NCBI RefSeq assembly: GCF_000970465.2
Contig: NZ_LAJE02000335.1
Location: forward strand, 1-33,728
Length of the DNA: 33,728 nt
DNA from: Devosia insulae DS-56
GTDB taxonomy: Bacteria > Pseudomonadota > Alphaproteobacteria > Rhizobiales > Devosiaceae
Reading direction: 5' to 3'
The position numbers and the translations under genes are program-made. Below are positions 1 through 8,210 of the stretch, in pieces. Under the pieces are notes generated by a model that ran no database searches, was not told the DNA's origin, and saw only the letters and a list, made by a program, of their open reading frames with translations. Within the stretch, counting starts at the first letter, position 1. Each line of letters begins with the position of its first letter.

Positions 1-37
1 GTCTGGTGAGGTCGCCCATGCCACGGACCCAATCGAG

Positions 38-58
38 GGCCCCCTCACCCGGCGCTGC
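38..58. repeat. Partial extragenic palindrome arm
   Basis: These 21 bases match the outer arm of the complete palindromic element at 4426-4567 (CCCCCTCACCCGG core followed by CGCTGC). Only one arm is visible here; the rest of the first 122 bases shows no gene. It sits just downstream of the end of the minus-strand transporter operon. Confidence 0.55.
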
Positions 59-122
59 CCACCGCCAGCCTCTGCCCCAGCTCTGGGGTTTCGTCTGCCC
101 TGTCGCGGTCGCAGCGTCCATC

Positions 123-1637
123 TCAATGTCCCGCCATGTGTTGTCCGATGGTGTTCCGGTCGGTGTCCTCGATGCGGGCCACGTAGTTGATCGTGCCACC
201 GCTCATCACCGCCACCCGGTCGGCGAGTTCGAGGATCTCGTCGAGGTCCTCGCTCACCAGCAGCACCGCCGCCCCGCGGTTGCGCTGCTCCATGATCTGG
301 CTGCGGATATCGGCCACCGAGGCGAAATCCAGTCCGAAGCAGGGGTTGGCGACGATCAGCACGTCGACATCGCCGCTGAGCTCGCGCGCCAGCACCGCCC
401 GCTGCACATTGCCGCCCGACAGCGTCTCGATCGGCGCATCCGGCCCCTGGGTTTTCACCCGATACTTGGCGATCAACTCCTTGGCCTTCTCACGCATCGG
501 GCCGGGTGACATCCACCAGCCGAGCTTGGCCACCGGCGGCTTGTCGAAGGAACGGAACGCCAGGTTCTCGGCGACGCTCATCCGCGGCACGGTGGCGTTC
601 TTCAGCGGCTCCTCGGGCAGCCCGAACACCTTGTAGCGGTCGAACGAGCCGCGCTTGGGCCTAAAGAACTCGCCATTGATGTAGATGCCGCCATCCGACA
701 GCGGCCGCTGCCCACTGAGCGCCTCGACCAGTGCCGATTGCCCGTTGCCCGATACCCCGGCAATGCCGACGATCTCGCCGGCTTTCACCTTGAGATTGAC
801 CGCTTTGATCGCCGGCAGCCCGTCATTGTCCTCGGCGAACAGCCCCGCGAGCTCCAGCCGGTCGGCCCCTTCATTGTGCTTCTTCCGTGCCGCGCGTTCG
901 CGGATCGCCGTGTCGCCGATCATCATGGCGCTCATATCCGGCACACTCACCGTCTTGGCGTCGCCCGCCCCGGTGAAGCGGCCGCGCCGCAGCACGGTGA
1001 AGTGGTCGCAGAACGCCTTCACCTCGCGGAACTTGTGCGAGATCATCAGCACGGTGATCTCCTTGCGGTCGGCCATGCCGCCCAAGAGCCCCAGCATCTC
1101 GTCGGCCTCGCCCGGGGTCAGCACCGAGGTCGGCTCGTCGAGGATCATGAAGCGCTGGTCGAGATAGAGCAGCTTGAGGATTTCGAGCTTCTGCTTTTCG
1201 CCCGCCGACAGCGACGAGACCGGCGTATTCATCGGCACCCGGAACGGCATCTCGGCCATGAAGGCCTCGAGGTGCTTTTTCTCTTTCGCCCAGTCGATGA
1301 TCGCCGGCGCATCGGCGCGCGAGATCACCAGGTTCTCCGCCCCGGTGAGACAGGGCACCAGGGTGAACTGCTGGTAGACCATGCCGATGCCATTGGCCCG
1401 CGCGTCCCTGGGCGAGCGGATCGACACCTCCTGGCCGTCGAGCCTGACCTGTCCCTTGTCGGCGCTGTAAAAGCCCATGATGCATTTGACCAGCGTCGAC
1501 TTGCCGGCGCCGTTCTCGCCCAAGAGCGCATGGAACGAGCCCGCTTCGACCTTGATCGACACCTCGTCGAGCGCCACCAGCGGCCCGAACACCTTGGTCA
1601 TGCCGATGGCTTCGAGCGAGGGTGCGCGACCGGCCAT
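123..1637 (-). CDS. BMP/nucleoside-type ABC importer, double ATP-binding subunit
   Basis: This 504-residue protein is the energy-coupling subunit of the importer encoded by the same operon. It has two ATPase halves, as in RbsA and NupO-type proteins. The first half is intact: Walker A GENGAGKST at residues 40-48, signature LSAGEKQ at 143-149 and Walker B MILDEPT at 164-170. The second half has a degenerate P-loop (GVSGNGQS) and a signature LSGGNVQR, which is normal for this family. An ATG at 1637 is preferred over an upstream in-frame start, because it overlaps the amidohydrolase stop codon as TGATG and follows immediately on that gene; translational coupling is likely. It is the last gene of the operon. 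Family assignment is secure; the substrate is not visible in the sequence. Confidence 0.93.
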   Translation of the reverse strand: MAGRAPSLEAIGMTKVFGPLVALDEVSIKVEAGSFHALLGENGAGKSTLVKCIMGFYSADKGQVRLDGQEVSIRSPRDARANGIGMVYQQFTLVPCLTGAENLVISRADAPAIIDWAKEKKHLEAFMAEMPFRVPMNTPVSSLSAGEKQKLEILKLLYLDQRFMILDEPTSVLTPGEADEMLGLLGGMADRKEITVLMISHKFREVKAFCDHFTVLRRGRFTGAGDAKTVSVPDMSAMMIGDTAIRERAARKKHNEGADRLELAGLFAEDNDGLPAIKAVNLKVKAGEIVGIAGVSGNGQSALVEALSGQRPLSDGGIYINGEFFRPKRGSFDRYKVFGLPEEPLKNATVPRMSVAENLAFRSFDKPPVAKLGWWMSPGPMREKAKELIAKYRVKTQGPDAPIETLSGGNVQRAVLARELSGDVDVLIVANPCFGLDFASVADIRSQIMEQRNRGAAVLLVSEDLDEILELADRVAVMSGGTINYVARIEDTDRNTIGQHMAGH

Positions 1638-2359
1638 CACAGCACCTCGATCAGGGCGGCAGACGTCGCAACCGCGCCGAACACCCCGCCCTGCATCTTG
1701 ATCATGTCGATGGCGGCGAGGTGGTTGTCGTATTTGGTGGCAGCGCAGCAATCCTCGAGCAGCACGCATTCGAAGCCGCGATCATTGGCCTCGCGCATCG
1801 TCGTGTGGACGCAGACATCGGTGGTGATGCCGGTGAGCACGATATTGCGGATGCCCTTGAGCCGAAGGATCAGCTCGAGGTCGGTAGAGGCAAACGAGCC
1901 CTTCCCCGGCTTGTCGATGATCGCTTCACCCGGTGCCGGCGCCAGTTCCGGGATGATCTCCCAGCCCGGCTCACCGCGTACCAGGATGCGCCCCTGCGGC
2001 CCCTGGTCGCCGATGCCGGCGCCGATCCGCTGCGAGCGCCAGCGCTTGTTGGCCGGCAGGTCGCTGAGATCAGGCTTGTGGCCCTCGCGGGTGTGGATGA
2101 TCGGATAGCCCTTGGCCCGGAACGCGGCCATCAGCCGTTTCAGCGGTTCAATGGGCGCCCTGGTGAGCGAAATGTCGTAGCCCATCGAGTCGACATAGCC
2201 GCCCGGCCCGCAGAAATCGGTCTGCATGTCGATGACCACGAGCACCGTGTTGTCGGGTCGGAGGTCGCCGTCATAGGGCCACGGATAGGGCGTCGAGGCG
2301 ATGGTTCTGCCACCGGGCACCGCAGCAGCATCGATCCGTTCGTCCATGGAACTGCTCAT
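1637..2359 (-). CDS. Isochorismatase-like cysteine amidohydrolase, biuret hydrolase (BiuH)-like
   Basis: This 240-residue cytoplasmic cysteine hydrolase should cleave a C-N amide or ureide bond. The family triad is visible: D44 ([10 protein letters not shown]), K150 ([10 protein letters not shown]) and C183 ([12 protein letters not shown]). From memory, the sequence closely resembles rhizobial biuret amidohydrolase. The offset between my recalled BiuH triad (D36, K142, C175) and this one is a constant 8 residues. Long stretches such as [18 protein letters not shown] also look alike. Triuret hydrolase and RutB (ureidoacrylate) are related alternatives. The ATG at 2359 follows a CCGGAG ribosome site; a second ATG lies at 2347. 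The gene sits inside a transporter operon, 11 bases after a permease stop and overlapping the ATPase start by one base, so its substrate is probably derived from the imported compound. Confidence 0.85.
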   Translation of the reverse strand: MSSSMDERIDAAAVPGGRTIASTPYPWPYDGDLRPDNTVLVVIDMQTDFCGPGGYVDSMGYDISLTRAPIEPLKRLMAAFRAKGYPIIHTREGHKPDLSDLPANKRWRSQRIGAGIGDQGPQGRILVRGEPGWEIIPELAPAPGEAIIDKPGKGSFASTDLELILRLKGIRNIVLTGITTDVCVHTTMREANDRGFECVLLEDCCAATKYDNHLAAIDMIKMQGGVFGAVATSAALIEVL

Positions 2360-2370
2360 CGTCTCCGGCC

Positions 2371-3288
2371 TCACTTGGTGATCGACAGTTCGCCCGGCAC
2401 ATCCCGCGCCGCGGCTTTCGAGCCGGCGGAAATGATCATGATGATCAGCGTCAGGATGTAGGGGGCGGCGTTGAAGAAGTAGTAGCCCTGCGAAATGCCG
2501 ATCGATTGCAGCGACGGCCCGAGGGCTCCGGCGGCGCCGAACAGCAGGGCGGCGAAGATGCACTTGATCGGGTCCCAGCGTGCAAAGATCACCAGCGCCA
2601 CCGCCATCAGCCCCTGGCCGGAACTGAGGCCCTGGTTCCAGCTGCCGGGGTAATAGAGCGACAGGAACGCCCCGCCGATGCCGGCAAGAAAGCCGCCTGC
2701 CGCGGTGGCGAGGAACCGCACCAGGTCGACCGATACGCCCATCGCCTTGGCCGAGGCGGCGCTGTCGCCGGTCATCCGGACGATCAGCCCCCAGCGGGTA
2801 TTCCTGAAGGCCCAGAACATGAACACGGCAAGCGCGATGCCGACAAAGAACAGCGGGTTGACCTGCAGCGCCTGCGCCAAAGCCGGGTTGCCGGTCCAAT
2901 CGCCCAGCGGAATGGCGTCGAGCCGCGGCGCGGTGGGCTGGATGAACGGCTTGCCGAAAAAGAAGGCGAGGCCGGTGCCGAAACTCATCATGGCGATGCC
3001 GACGGCGATATCGTTGACCCGCGGCAGCTTGCAGATATAGCCGTGCAACGCCCCGAGGAAGATCCCCGAACCGCCGGCGGCGAGGACGCCCAGCCAGGCA
3101 TTGCCGCTGAGGTAGCTCACCGCATAGGCCACCATGGCGCCGAGCACCAGGTTGCCCTCGAGCCCCAAATTGATGCGCCCCGATTTCTCGGTGAGCGTTT
3201 CGCCCAAAGCCACGAACATGAAGGGCGTCGACACCCGGATGGCGCCGCCGAGCATGGCGATGAGCACGGTGACCAATGCGTTGTCCAT
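2371..3288 (-). CDS. BMP/nucleoside-type ABC importer permease 2
   Basis: This 305-residue inner-membrane permease belongs to the BPD_transp_2 family (NupQ/RbsC-like). It has several hydrophobic segments and the family-typical early stretch [15 protein letters not shown] near residues 34-48. It should pair with the permease at 3288-4403 to form the membrane channel. Its ATG overlaps the upstream permease stop as TGATG, so the two are probably co-translated. Length is normal for the family. The substrate cannot be read from the sequence; related permeases import nucleosides and other small nitrogenous or sugar compounds. Confidence 0.9.
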   Translation of the reverse strand: MDNALVTVLIAMLGGAIRVSTPFMFVALGETLTEKSGRINLGLEGNLVLGAMVAYAVSYLSGNAWLGVLAAGGSGIFLGALHGYICKLPRVNDIAVGIAMMSFGTGLAFFFGKPFIQPTAPRLDAIPLGDWTGNPALAQALQVNPLFFVGIALAVFMFWAFRNTRWGLIVRMTGDSAASAKAMGVSVDLVRFLATAAGGFLAGIGGAFLSLYYPGSWNQGLSSGQGLMAVALVIFARWDPIKCIFAALLFGAAGALGPSLQSIGISQGYYFFNAAPYILTLIIMIISAGSKAAARDVPGELSITK

Positions 3289-4403
3289 CAGGCCCGCTGC
3301 CCCGTTGCCTTGGGCTGGAAGAGCTTCAGCCGCCCGTAGAAGGTTTCAGACACCAGCAGCACCACGAACATCATCCCCTGCAGCACCAGGATTGTCGCAT
3401 CGGGCATCCCCATCCGCCGCTGGATCACCCCGCCGGCCGCCGCCAGCGCCCCGAAGAGGATCGCCACCGGGATCACTGCCAGCGGGTTCTGCCGGGCAAG
3501 GAAGGCGACGAGGATGCCGGTAAAACCATAGCCGGCGACCAGCGAGGCATTGGCCTGGCCGTGGATCGCCGCCACTTCGAAGAAGCCGGCGAGCCCGGCG
3601 GCGGCGCCGGCAATGGCGCAGCACACCACCATCAGCCAGCCCACCGGCAGGCCCTGCGCCCGCGCCGCCCTGAGGTTGCCGCCGGTCATCCGCGCCGCAA
3701 AGCCGAACGTGGTGCGGCTCATCAGCACCCAGAGCAGCAGCGCCAGCACCACCCCCGCCGCAAAGCCCCAGTGCACATCGGTGCCGGGGATCGAACCGAT
3801 GCGGTAGGCATCACCGATCGGCATGGTCGAAGGCTTGTTGGCCGAGGCCGGGTCGCGCAGCGCGCCCTCGACGAAGAAGTTCATGATGGCAATGGCGATA
3901 TAGCTCATCAGCAGCGAGGCGATGGTCTCGTTGACGCCGCGCGCATATTTGAGCCAGCCGGTGAACCCCACCCAGAGCCCGCCGGTCAGCACCGCCGTCA
4001 GCGCCATGACGAGCAGCGTCAGCGGGGGCGGCACGGCGTTCGAGACCAGCGGAATGGCGATGGCGGCAGCGCTGAAGCCGCCCAGCACCAGTGCCCCCTC
4101 CCCGCCGATCATGGTGAGCCCGATGCGCGCCGGAATGGCGAAGGCCAAGCCGGTGAGGATCAGCGGCGCGGCGCGCTGCAGCGAATTCTGAATCGAGAAC
4201 GACGAGCCGAAGCCGCCGGTCCAGATCAGCTGGTAGAACTGCAGCGGGTCCTTGCCGATGGCGACGAGGAACAGCGCGAACAGCAGCGCCGAAACCACCA
4301 GCGCCCCAATCGGGATGCTCACCGCCTCGGCGAAGCGGAGCAGGCCGAGGCTTGGCCCGGCCTTGGCCGGGATCGCAGCGGTGTCGGCGGTTTCAGCGGT
4401 CAT
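3288..4403 (-). CDS. BMP/nucleoside-type ABC importer permease 1
   Basis: This 371-residue permease is the larger partner of the one at 2371-3288, of the NupP/YufP type. It has a first membrane segment at about residues 25-55, a periplasmic stretch, and a conserved central region containing [18 protein letters not shown]. The ATG at 4403 is chosen because a GGGA ribosome site lies just upstream; an in-frame TTG at 4427 has no comparable site and falls at the edge of a palindromic repeat. The gap to the binding-protein gene is 187 bases and is filled by that repeat, which may reduce permease expression relative to the binding protein. Confidence 0.9.
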   Translation of the reverse strand: MTAETADTAAIPAKAGPSLGLLRFAEAVSIPIGALVVSALLFALFLVAIGKDPLQFYQLIWTGGFGSSFSIQNSLQRAAPLILTGLAFAIPARIGLTMIGGEGALVLGGFSAAAIAIPLVSNAVPPPLTLLVMALTAVLTGGLWVGFTGWLKYARGVNETIASLLMSYIAIAIMNFFVEGALRDPASANKPSTMPIGDAYRIGSIPGTDVHWGFAAGVVLALLLWVLMSRTTFGFAARMTGGNLRAARAQGLPVGWLMVVCCAIAGAAAGLAGFFEVAAIHGQANASLVAGYGFTGILVAFLARQNPLAVIPVAILFGALAAAGGVIQRRMGMPDATILVLQGMMFVVLLVSETFYGRLKLFQPKATGQRA

Positions 4404-4425
4404 CGTCCCACGCTCCACGCTTTGC

Positions 4426-4567
4426 AAAAGGCCCCCTCACCCGGGTTGCTGACGCAACCCGACCTCTCCCCCGAAGGGAGAGGTGTTCGCGTGGCACGAT
4501 CTCGCCCATGCATCACCTCTCCCTTGGGGGAGAGGTCGGCGCGCAGCGCCGGGTGAGGGGGCCTTTT
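4426..4567. repeat. Compound extragenic palindrome (BIME-like) inside the transporter operon
   Basis: The ends are a near-perfect inverted repeat: AAAAGGCCCCCTCACCCGG on the left and its complement, ending in TTTTT, on the right. Each half also contains its own hairpin (ACCTCTCCC/GGGAGAGGT). It lies between the binding-protein gene and the first permease gene. A 21-base piece of the same element occurs at 38-58, and related elements lie at 8074-8197 and 10478-10765. The runs of A and T at the ends could make it act as a partial terminator in either direction. Confidence 0.8.
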
Positions 4568-4590
4568 TCGCGACATGCCCTGGAGCCCGC

Positions 4591-5694
4591 TTAGGTAATC
4601 GACCCCTGCACGCCCTCGAGCAGCCAGGTCATGCCGTCGAGATACGGGTCGTAATTGTCGTAGTCCTTGTCGACGACGACGTTGCCGGCATTGTCCTTGA
4701 GCGTGCCCTTGTAGATCGGGGCGCCGGCGACCAGCGCGGCGATGGCGGCATCGGCCGCGGCGATCGCCTCGGGCGTCGCGCCTGCGCCATAGGGCGTGGT
4801 GCGCAGCATGTCGTTATTGTAGCCGCCGACGAGGAAATTGGGCGGGGTTTTGCCGGCGGCGATATCGTCGGCGTAGGATTTGTAGATCGTCTCCCACTTG
4901 TATTCGGCGCCGGTGATGAACCCCTTGGGCGCCAGCGGCGCCTGGCTGGCATTGTGGCCGGCGGTCTTCACGCCGCGCCCCTCGGCGGTCTCGATCACCA
5001 CCTTGGGGCTATCCACATGGCAGGTGATGACTTCGCAGCCGGCGTCGACCAGCGCGTTGGTGGCCTCCGCCTCGCGCACCGGCAGGCTCCACTCGCCGGT
5101 GAAGATCACTTGCACCGTGGCATTGGGGTTCACCGAACGCGCGCCGAGCAGCGCCGAGTTGATGTTGGACAGCACCGACGGAATGGGCTTGGCCGCCACG
5201 AACCCGATCTTGCCGCCCGACGAGAGCCCGGCTGCGACGCCGTTCACGTAATGCGCCTGGTTGAGGTACGGGAAATACGAGCCGGCATTGGCCGGGTCCT
5301 TGTCCTTGTTCCACAACGGCGCCGCGTGCCGGAAGGTGACATCCGGATACTTCTTCGCCAGTTCGACCACGAACGGGTTGTAATAGCCGAACGAGGTGGC
5401 GAGGATCAGGTTGGCGCCATCGAGGTTGATCATCGACTCCATGGACTTGGCCACGGCGTCGGTCTCGGGCACATTCTCTTCTTCCACCACGGTGATGCCG
5501 GGCAGTGCCTTCAGCGATTCCACCGATACGGCATGCGCCTGGTTCCAGCCGAAATCGTCCTTCGGCCCGACATAGACAATGCCCAGCACGACATTGGTCT
5601 GCGCCCGGGCGATCCCGAATGGCAGCGCCGATGCGGCAAGCCCGGCTGCACCGACCTTGAGCAACCTGCGGCGTGAGATAGCGGTTAGTGTCAT
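4591..5694 (-). CDS. BMP-family substrate-binding protein, Tat-exported
   Basis: This 367-residue periplasmic lipoprotein-family-like (BMP/Med/PnrA) binding protein captures the substrate for the importer encoded downstream. The N-terminus has a twin-arginine motif, SRRRLLK at residues 7-13, then a hydrophobic stretch and an AxA-type cleavage site (IARAQT), so it should leave the cell folded through Tat. There is no lipobox cysteine. The mature part starts VVLGIVYVGPKDDFGWNQAH, as expected for the BMP family. The ATG at 5694 has a strong AGGGGAAG ribosome site. It is the first gene of the operon and is transcribed away from the Rieske gene at 5982. Members of this family bind purine nucleosides and other compounds; the ligand here is unknown. 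Confidence 0.92.
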   Translation of the reverse strand: MTLTAISRRRLLKVGAAGLAASALPFGIARAQTNVVLGIVYVGPKDDFGWNQAHAVSVESLKALPGITVVEEENVPETDAVAKSMESMINLDGANLILATSFGYYNPFVVELAKKYPDVTFRHAAPLWNKDKDPANAGSYFPYLNQAHYVNGVAAGLSSGGKIGFVAAKPIPSVLSNINSALLGARSVNPNATVQVIFTGEWSLPVREAEATNALVDAGCEVITCHVDSPKVVIETAEGRGVKTAGHNASQAPLAPKGFITGAEYKWETIYKSYADDIAAGKTPPNFLVGGYNNDMLRTTPYGAGATPEAIAAADAAIAALVAGAPIYKGTLKDNAGNVVVDKDYDNYDPYLDGMTWLLEGVQGSIT

Positions 5695-5917
5695 GACGTC
5701 TTCCCCTGGATTGCACCTTTGGGCGCCGCCTTCTGAGCCCGGCGCCGGTATCCATGAAGGTCAATGCAATCCATGTGCCAAGCCGGAGCGGCGCCCGATC
5801 AGCGCCATTCCATCAACGATTCCAGCGCTTTGCGTGGAATGACCGGAGAATGCCGCTTGCCCGGCCCGAGCAATGAATGCTTAATGCATCCGCACGACCG
5901 ATCCGGTTGCCTAACAT

Positions 5918-5947
5918 TTGATCACAAGCCTGCGTGTTGCATACAAT
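5918..5947 (+). promoter_or_regulatory. Sigma70-like promoter of the Rieske operon
   Basis: TTGATC at 5918-5923 and TACAAT at 5942-5947 are separated by 18 bases, placing transcription start near 5954, some 28 bases before the ATG. The -10 box is embedded in a small inverted repeat GCAT-ACA-ATGC (5939-5949), a position where a repressor could block it. The rest of the 5695-5981 gap shows no gene, and I could not place a convincing promoter for the minus-strand operon. Confidence 0.5.
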
Positions 5948-5981
5948 GCGTTGACCATCGCTAACCAAGGACGTCTCGCCC

Positions 5982-6590
5982 ATGGCTGACTGGATACCGA
6001 TTGCCCTGAGCCGCGACGTGCCGGTCGGCATTACCCGGGCGGTGATCGTCGACACCCGCGAGGTGATGATCTGGCGTGGCGAGGATGGCGTGGCGCAGGT
6101 CTGGGAGGATCGCTGCCCGCATCGCGGCATGCGGCTGAGCCTCGGCTTCGTGCGCGGCAATGCGCTGAACTGCCTCTATCACGGCTGGCAGTATGGCGCC
6201 GGCGCCAATTGCCTGCGCATCCCGGCCCACCCGGATCTGACCGTGCCGCCCACCATCCGCGCCAATGCCTTTGCCGCGGCCGAGACCGGCGGCATGGTGT
6301 GGATGAGCGACGACAGCGCGGCCCCACCGCCGCAACTGCCCGCGCTGACCCCGGTGATCAGCCTCGCCATCGAAGTGGCGCCGGAACGCGTGCTTGCCGA
6401 ACTGGGCGGCTCGACTGCCGAGCCGCTCATTGAGCTGCCCTTCGCCGCCGACACCCTGCAGATCGGCTGGCACCGCGTGCATGCCGCAAAGACCATGCTG
6501 CACGCGACTGGCGCCGGCGCCGATATCGGCGCCGCCACGGCACACCTGCGGGCCCTGCGCCAGAACCTCGAACAGGGAGTCGCCGCATGA
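5982..6590 (+). CDS. Free-standing Rieske [2Fe-2S] protein with C-terminal extension
   Basis: This 202-residue protein carries one Rieske cluster site: C45-x-H47 and C64-x-x-H67 (CPHRG and CLYHGWQ), with 16 residues between the two motifs. The Rieske fold covers about residues 1-110. The remaining 90 residues are of unknown type and do not include an oxygenase iron site. It probably passes electrons to the catalytic subunit encoded next, whose start overlaps this stop by four bases (ATGA). The Rieske part resembles the N-terminal domain of ring-hydroxylating oxygenases more than a short ferredoxin. A weak AAGGA ribosome site lies 10 bases before the ATG. No signal peptide is seen, so it is cytoplasmic. 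Confidence 0.88.
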   Translation: MADWIPIALSRDVPVGITRAVIVDTREVMIWRGEDGVAQVWEDRCPHRGMRLSLGFVRGNALNCLYHGWQYGAGANCLRIPAHPDLTVPPTIRANAFAAAETGGMVWMSDDSAAPPPQLPALTPVISLAIEVAPERVLAELGGSTAEPLIELPFAADTLQIGWHRVHAAKTMLHATGAGADIGAATAHLRALRQNLEQGVAA

Positions 6591-7450
6591 GCCTCACCGA
6601 CGACCGGGCCGCGCTCGACCAGTGGTACACGCTCGGCGCGCTCCAGGATTTTCCTGATGGCGCCGAAGTTCACTCACGCCTGCTCGGGGAAGACCTCACC
6701 GTGCGCCGGCTTGCCGATGGCGTCGAGGTCCGCGCCGCCGGCCGCGCCCTCCCCGTCCGCACCGAGTACGGGCACCTGTGGACCAGTTTCGGCACGCCCG
6801 AACGTAACCTGTTTGAGCTACCGGAAAGCCGCGAACCGGATCGGCGCTGGATCCATTGCGGCCCGGTCCGCGTCCGCGCCTCCGGCCTGCGGCTGGTCGA
6901 GAATTTTCTCGATCTCGCCCACTTCCCCTATGTCCACACCGATATCCTCGGTTCCGAGGCGCATCCGGAGGTGGCCAAATACGAGGTCGAGCAGCGCCGC
7001 GATGTCGATGAGCTCTGGGCCACCAAATGCGAGTTCTACCAGCCCAAGGCCGCCGCCGCCTCCGACGAGGGGCAGATCAGCAAGTACATGTACCGGGTGG
7101 TGAGCCCCTTCAACGTCATGCTCTACAAGACCCCACCCACCGCGCCCGACCGCTGGGACGTCATCGCGCTGTTCGTCCAGCCGGTCGATGAAGCCGTCTC
7201 GGTGGCGAATGCCTTCATGCTGGTGATCGACGACACCAGCACCGACGCCGAACTCAGCGCCTTCCAGCAGATGATCTTCGTCCAGGACAAGATCGTGCTC
7301 GAGAACCAGCGCCCCTCATTGCTGCCGCTGCAGCCGGGCCGCGAAACCCCGACCCGCGCCGATCTCAGTTCGGTGCTCTATCGCCGCTGGCTCAAGGAAA
7401 AACAGCTCCGCTTCGGCACGGAACCACGCACGGATCTGCCCAATGCCTAA
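6587..7450 (+). CDS. Rieske-oxygenase catalytic subunit lacking a Rieske cluster (NdmC-like architecture)
   Basis: This 287-residue protein has the mononuclear iron site of Rieske oxygenases: the bridging-type N106 and D109, ligands H112 and H117 (NFLDLAHFPYVH), and a probable third ligand D234 (QDKIVLENQRP). Its first 80 residues look like a Rieske domain start (DQWYTLGALQDFPDG... GEDLTVRRLADG), but the CxH and CxxH cluster motifs are absent, as if the cluster loop had been cut out. It must therefore take electrons from another protein, most simply the Rieske protein encoded just upstream. Known Rieske enzymes with this split are NdmC/NdmD, which N-demethylate 7-methylxanthine. The reaction here could be demethylation or hydroxylation; the substrate is not evident. 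Confidence 0.87.
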   Translation: MSLTDDRAALDQWYTLGALQDFPDGAEVHSRLLGEDLTVRRLADGVEVRAAGRALPVRTEYGHLWTSFGTPERNLFELPESREPDRRWIHCGPVRVRASGLRLVENFLDLAHFPYVHTDILGSEAHPEVAKYEVEQRRDVDELWATKCEFYQPKAAAASDEGQISKYMYRVVSPFNVMLYKTPPTAPDRWDVIALFVQPVDEAVSVANAFMLVIDDTSTDAELSAFQQMIFVQDKIVLENQRPSLLPLQPGRETPTRADLSSVLYRRWLKEKQLRFGTEPRTDLPNA

Positions 7451-8066
7451 GCTCTACGACTACGTGCTCTCGGGCAGCTGCTACAAGGTGCGCCTGCTGC
7501 TCAACATGCTCGGCATCGCCTACGAAACCCAGGCCGTCGATTTCTTCCCCGGCCGCGAGCACAAGCGCCCGGAATTCCTGGCGCTCAACCCGCTCGGCCA
7601 GCTGCCGGTGTTCGAAGATGCTGGCCTCGTCCTCCGCGACGCCCAGGCCATCCTCTGCCACCTCGCCAGCAGCTACGACGCGTCAGGCCAGTGGCTGCCG
7701 CGCGACGTGCGCTTCGGTTCCGTGATGATGTGGCTGAGCTTTGCCGGCGGCGAGCTGATGGCCATCTCCGGCGCCCGGATGATCGCCATGCTGAACTACC
7801 CCGGCGATCTCGCCACGCTGCAGGCCAAGGCCCGCACCGCCCTCCGCCTCCTCGACGACCACCTCGCCGACCGCGCCCAGGCCGGCGGGCTATGGATCGT
7901 CGGCGCCACCCCCACCATCGCCGACATCGCCAGCTTCCCCTACGTCGCGCTGAGCCACGACGCCGGCATCGGCCACGAGGATTATCCGGCAATCAACCTG
8001 TGGCAGCGCCAGGTGCGGAAACTGCCGGGGTTTGTGGGCATGCCGGGGGTGCCGGGTTATTTCTAG
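7443..8066 (+). CDS. Glutathione-S-transferase-like protein (NdmE-like by context)
   Basis: This 207-residue protein has the GST layout: a thioredoxin-like N-terminal domain with SGSCYKVRLLL at residues 10-20 and NPLGQLPVFED (cis-proline P55), followed by an all-helical C-terminal domain from about residue 88. The glutathione gamma-glutamyl contact, usually Glu/Asp-Ser, reads D66-A67 here, so glutathione binding may be weak or absent. The start overlaps the oxygenase stop by eight bases, so it is tightly coupled to the oxygenase. In the NdmCDE complex a GST homologue has a structural role and does no conjugation; the same role is inferred here. A true transferase or reductive dehalogenase function remains possible. 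Confidence 0.85.
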   Translation: MPKLYDYVLSGSCYKVRLLLNMLGIAYETQAVDFFPGREHKRPEFLALNPLGQLPVFEDAGLVLRDAQAILCHLASSYDASGQWLPRDVRFGSVMMWLSFAGGELMAISGARMIAMLNYPGDLATLQAKARTALRLLDDHLADRAQAGGLWIVGATPTIADIASFPYVALSHDAGIGHEDYPAINLWQRQVRKLPGFVGMPGVPGYF

Positions 8067-8073
8067 CTATTGC

Positions 8074-8197
8074 GCGCTTGGCGCCCCTCACCCTGGCCCT
8101 CTCCCCAGAGGGGCGAGGGGACGATAGACGCACCGGCAGTGCCACAGCGCCCCCTCTCCCCTCTGGGGAGAGGGTTGGGGTGAGGGGCGCCAAGCGC
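8074..8197. repeat. Compound extragenic palindrome
   Basis: The outer arms GCGCTTGGCGCCCCTCACCC and its complement enclose two internal hairpins of the CCCTCTCCCC/GGGGAGAGGG type. The element lies between two convergent genes, the GST-like gene and the acylphosphatase-like gene, where it could help terminate both transcripts. Confidence 0.75.
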
Positions 8198-8210
8198 ACG
8201 GAACCAAGCC

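Noticed and set aside
738-2108. Long plus-strand open frame opposite the ATPase and amidohydrolase genes
   Set aside because: It is antisense to two clear genes, has no ribosome site or recognisable protein features, and is rich in His/Arg/Gly as expected of a mirror frame in high-GC DNA.
3276-4556. 426-residue plus-strand open frame opposite the permease gene
   Set aside because: It mirrors the permease coding sequence and runs through the palindromic repeat; its composition is not protein-like.
5695-5981. Riboswitch upstream of the BMP operon or the Rieske operon
   Set aside because: I looked for purine-, guanidine- and glycine-type conserved cores and saw none; the message leader of the Rieske operon would be only about 28 bases.
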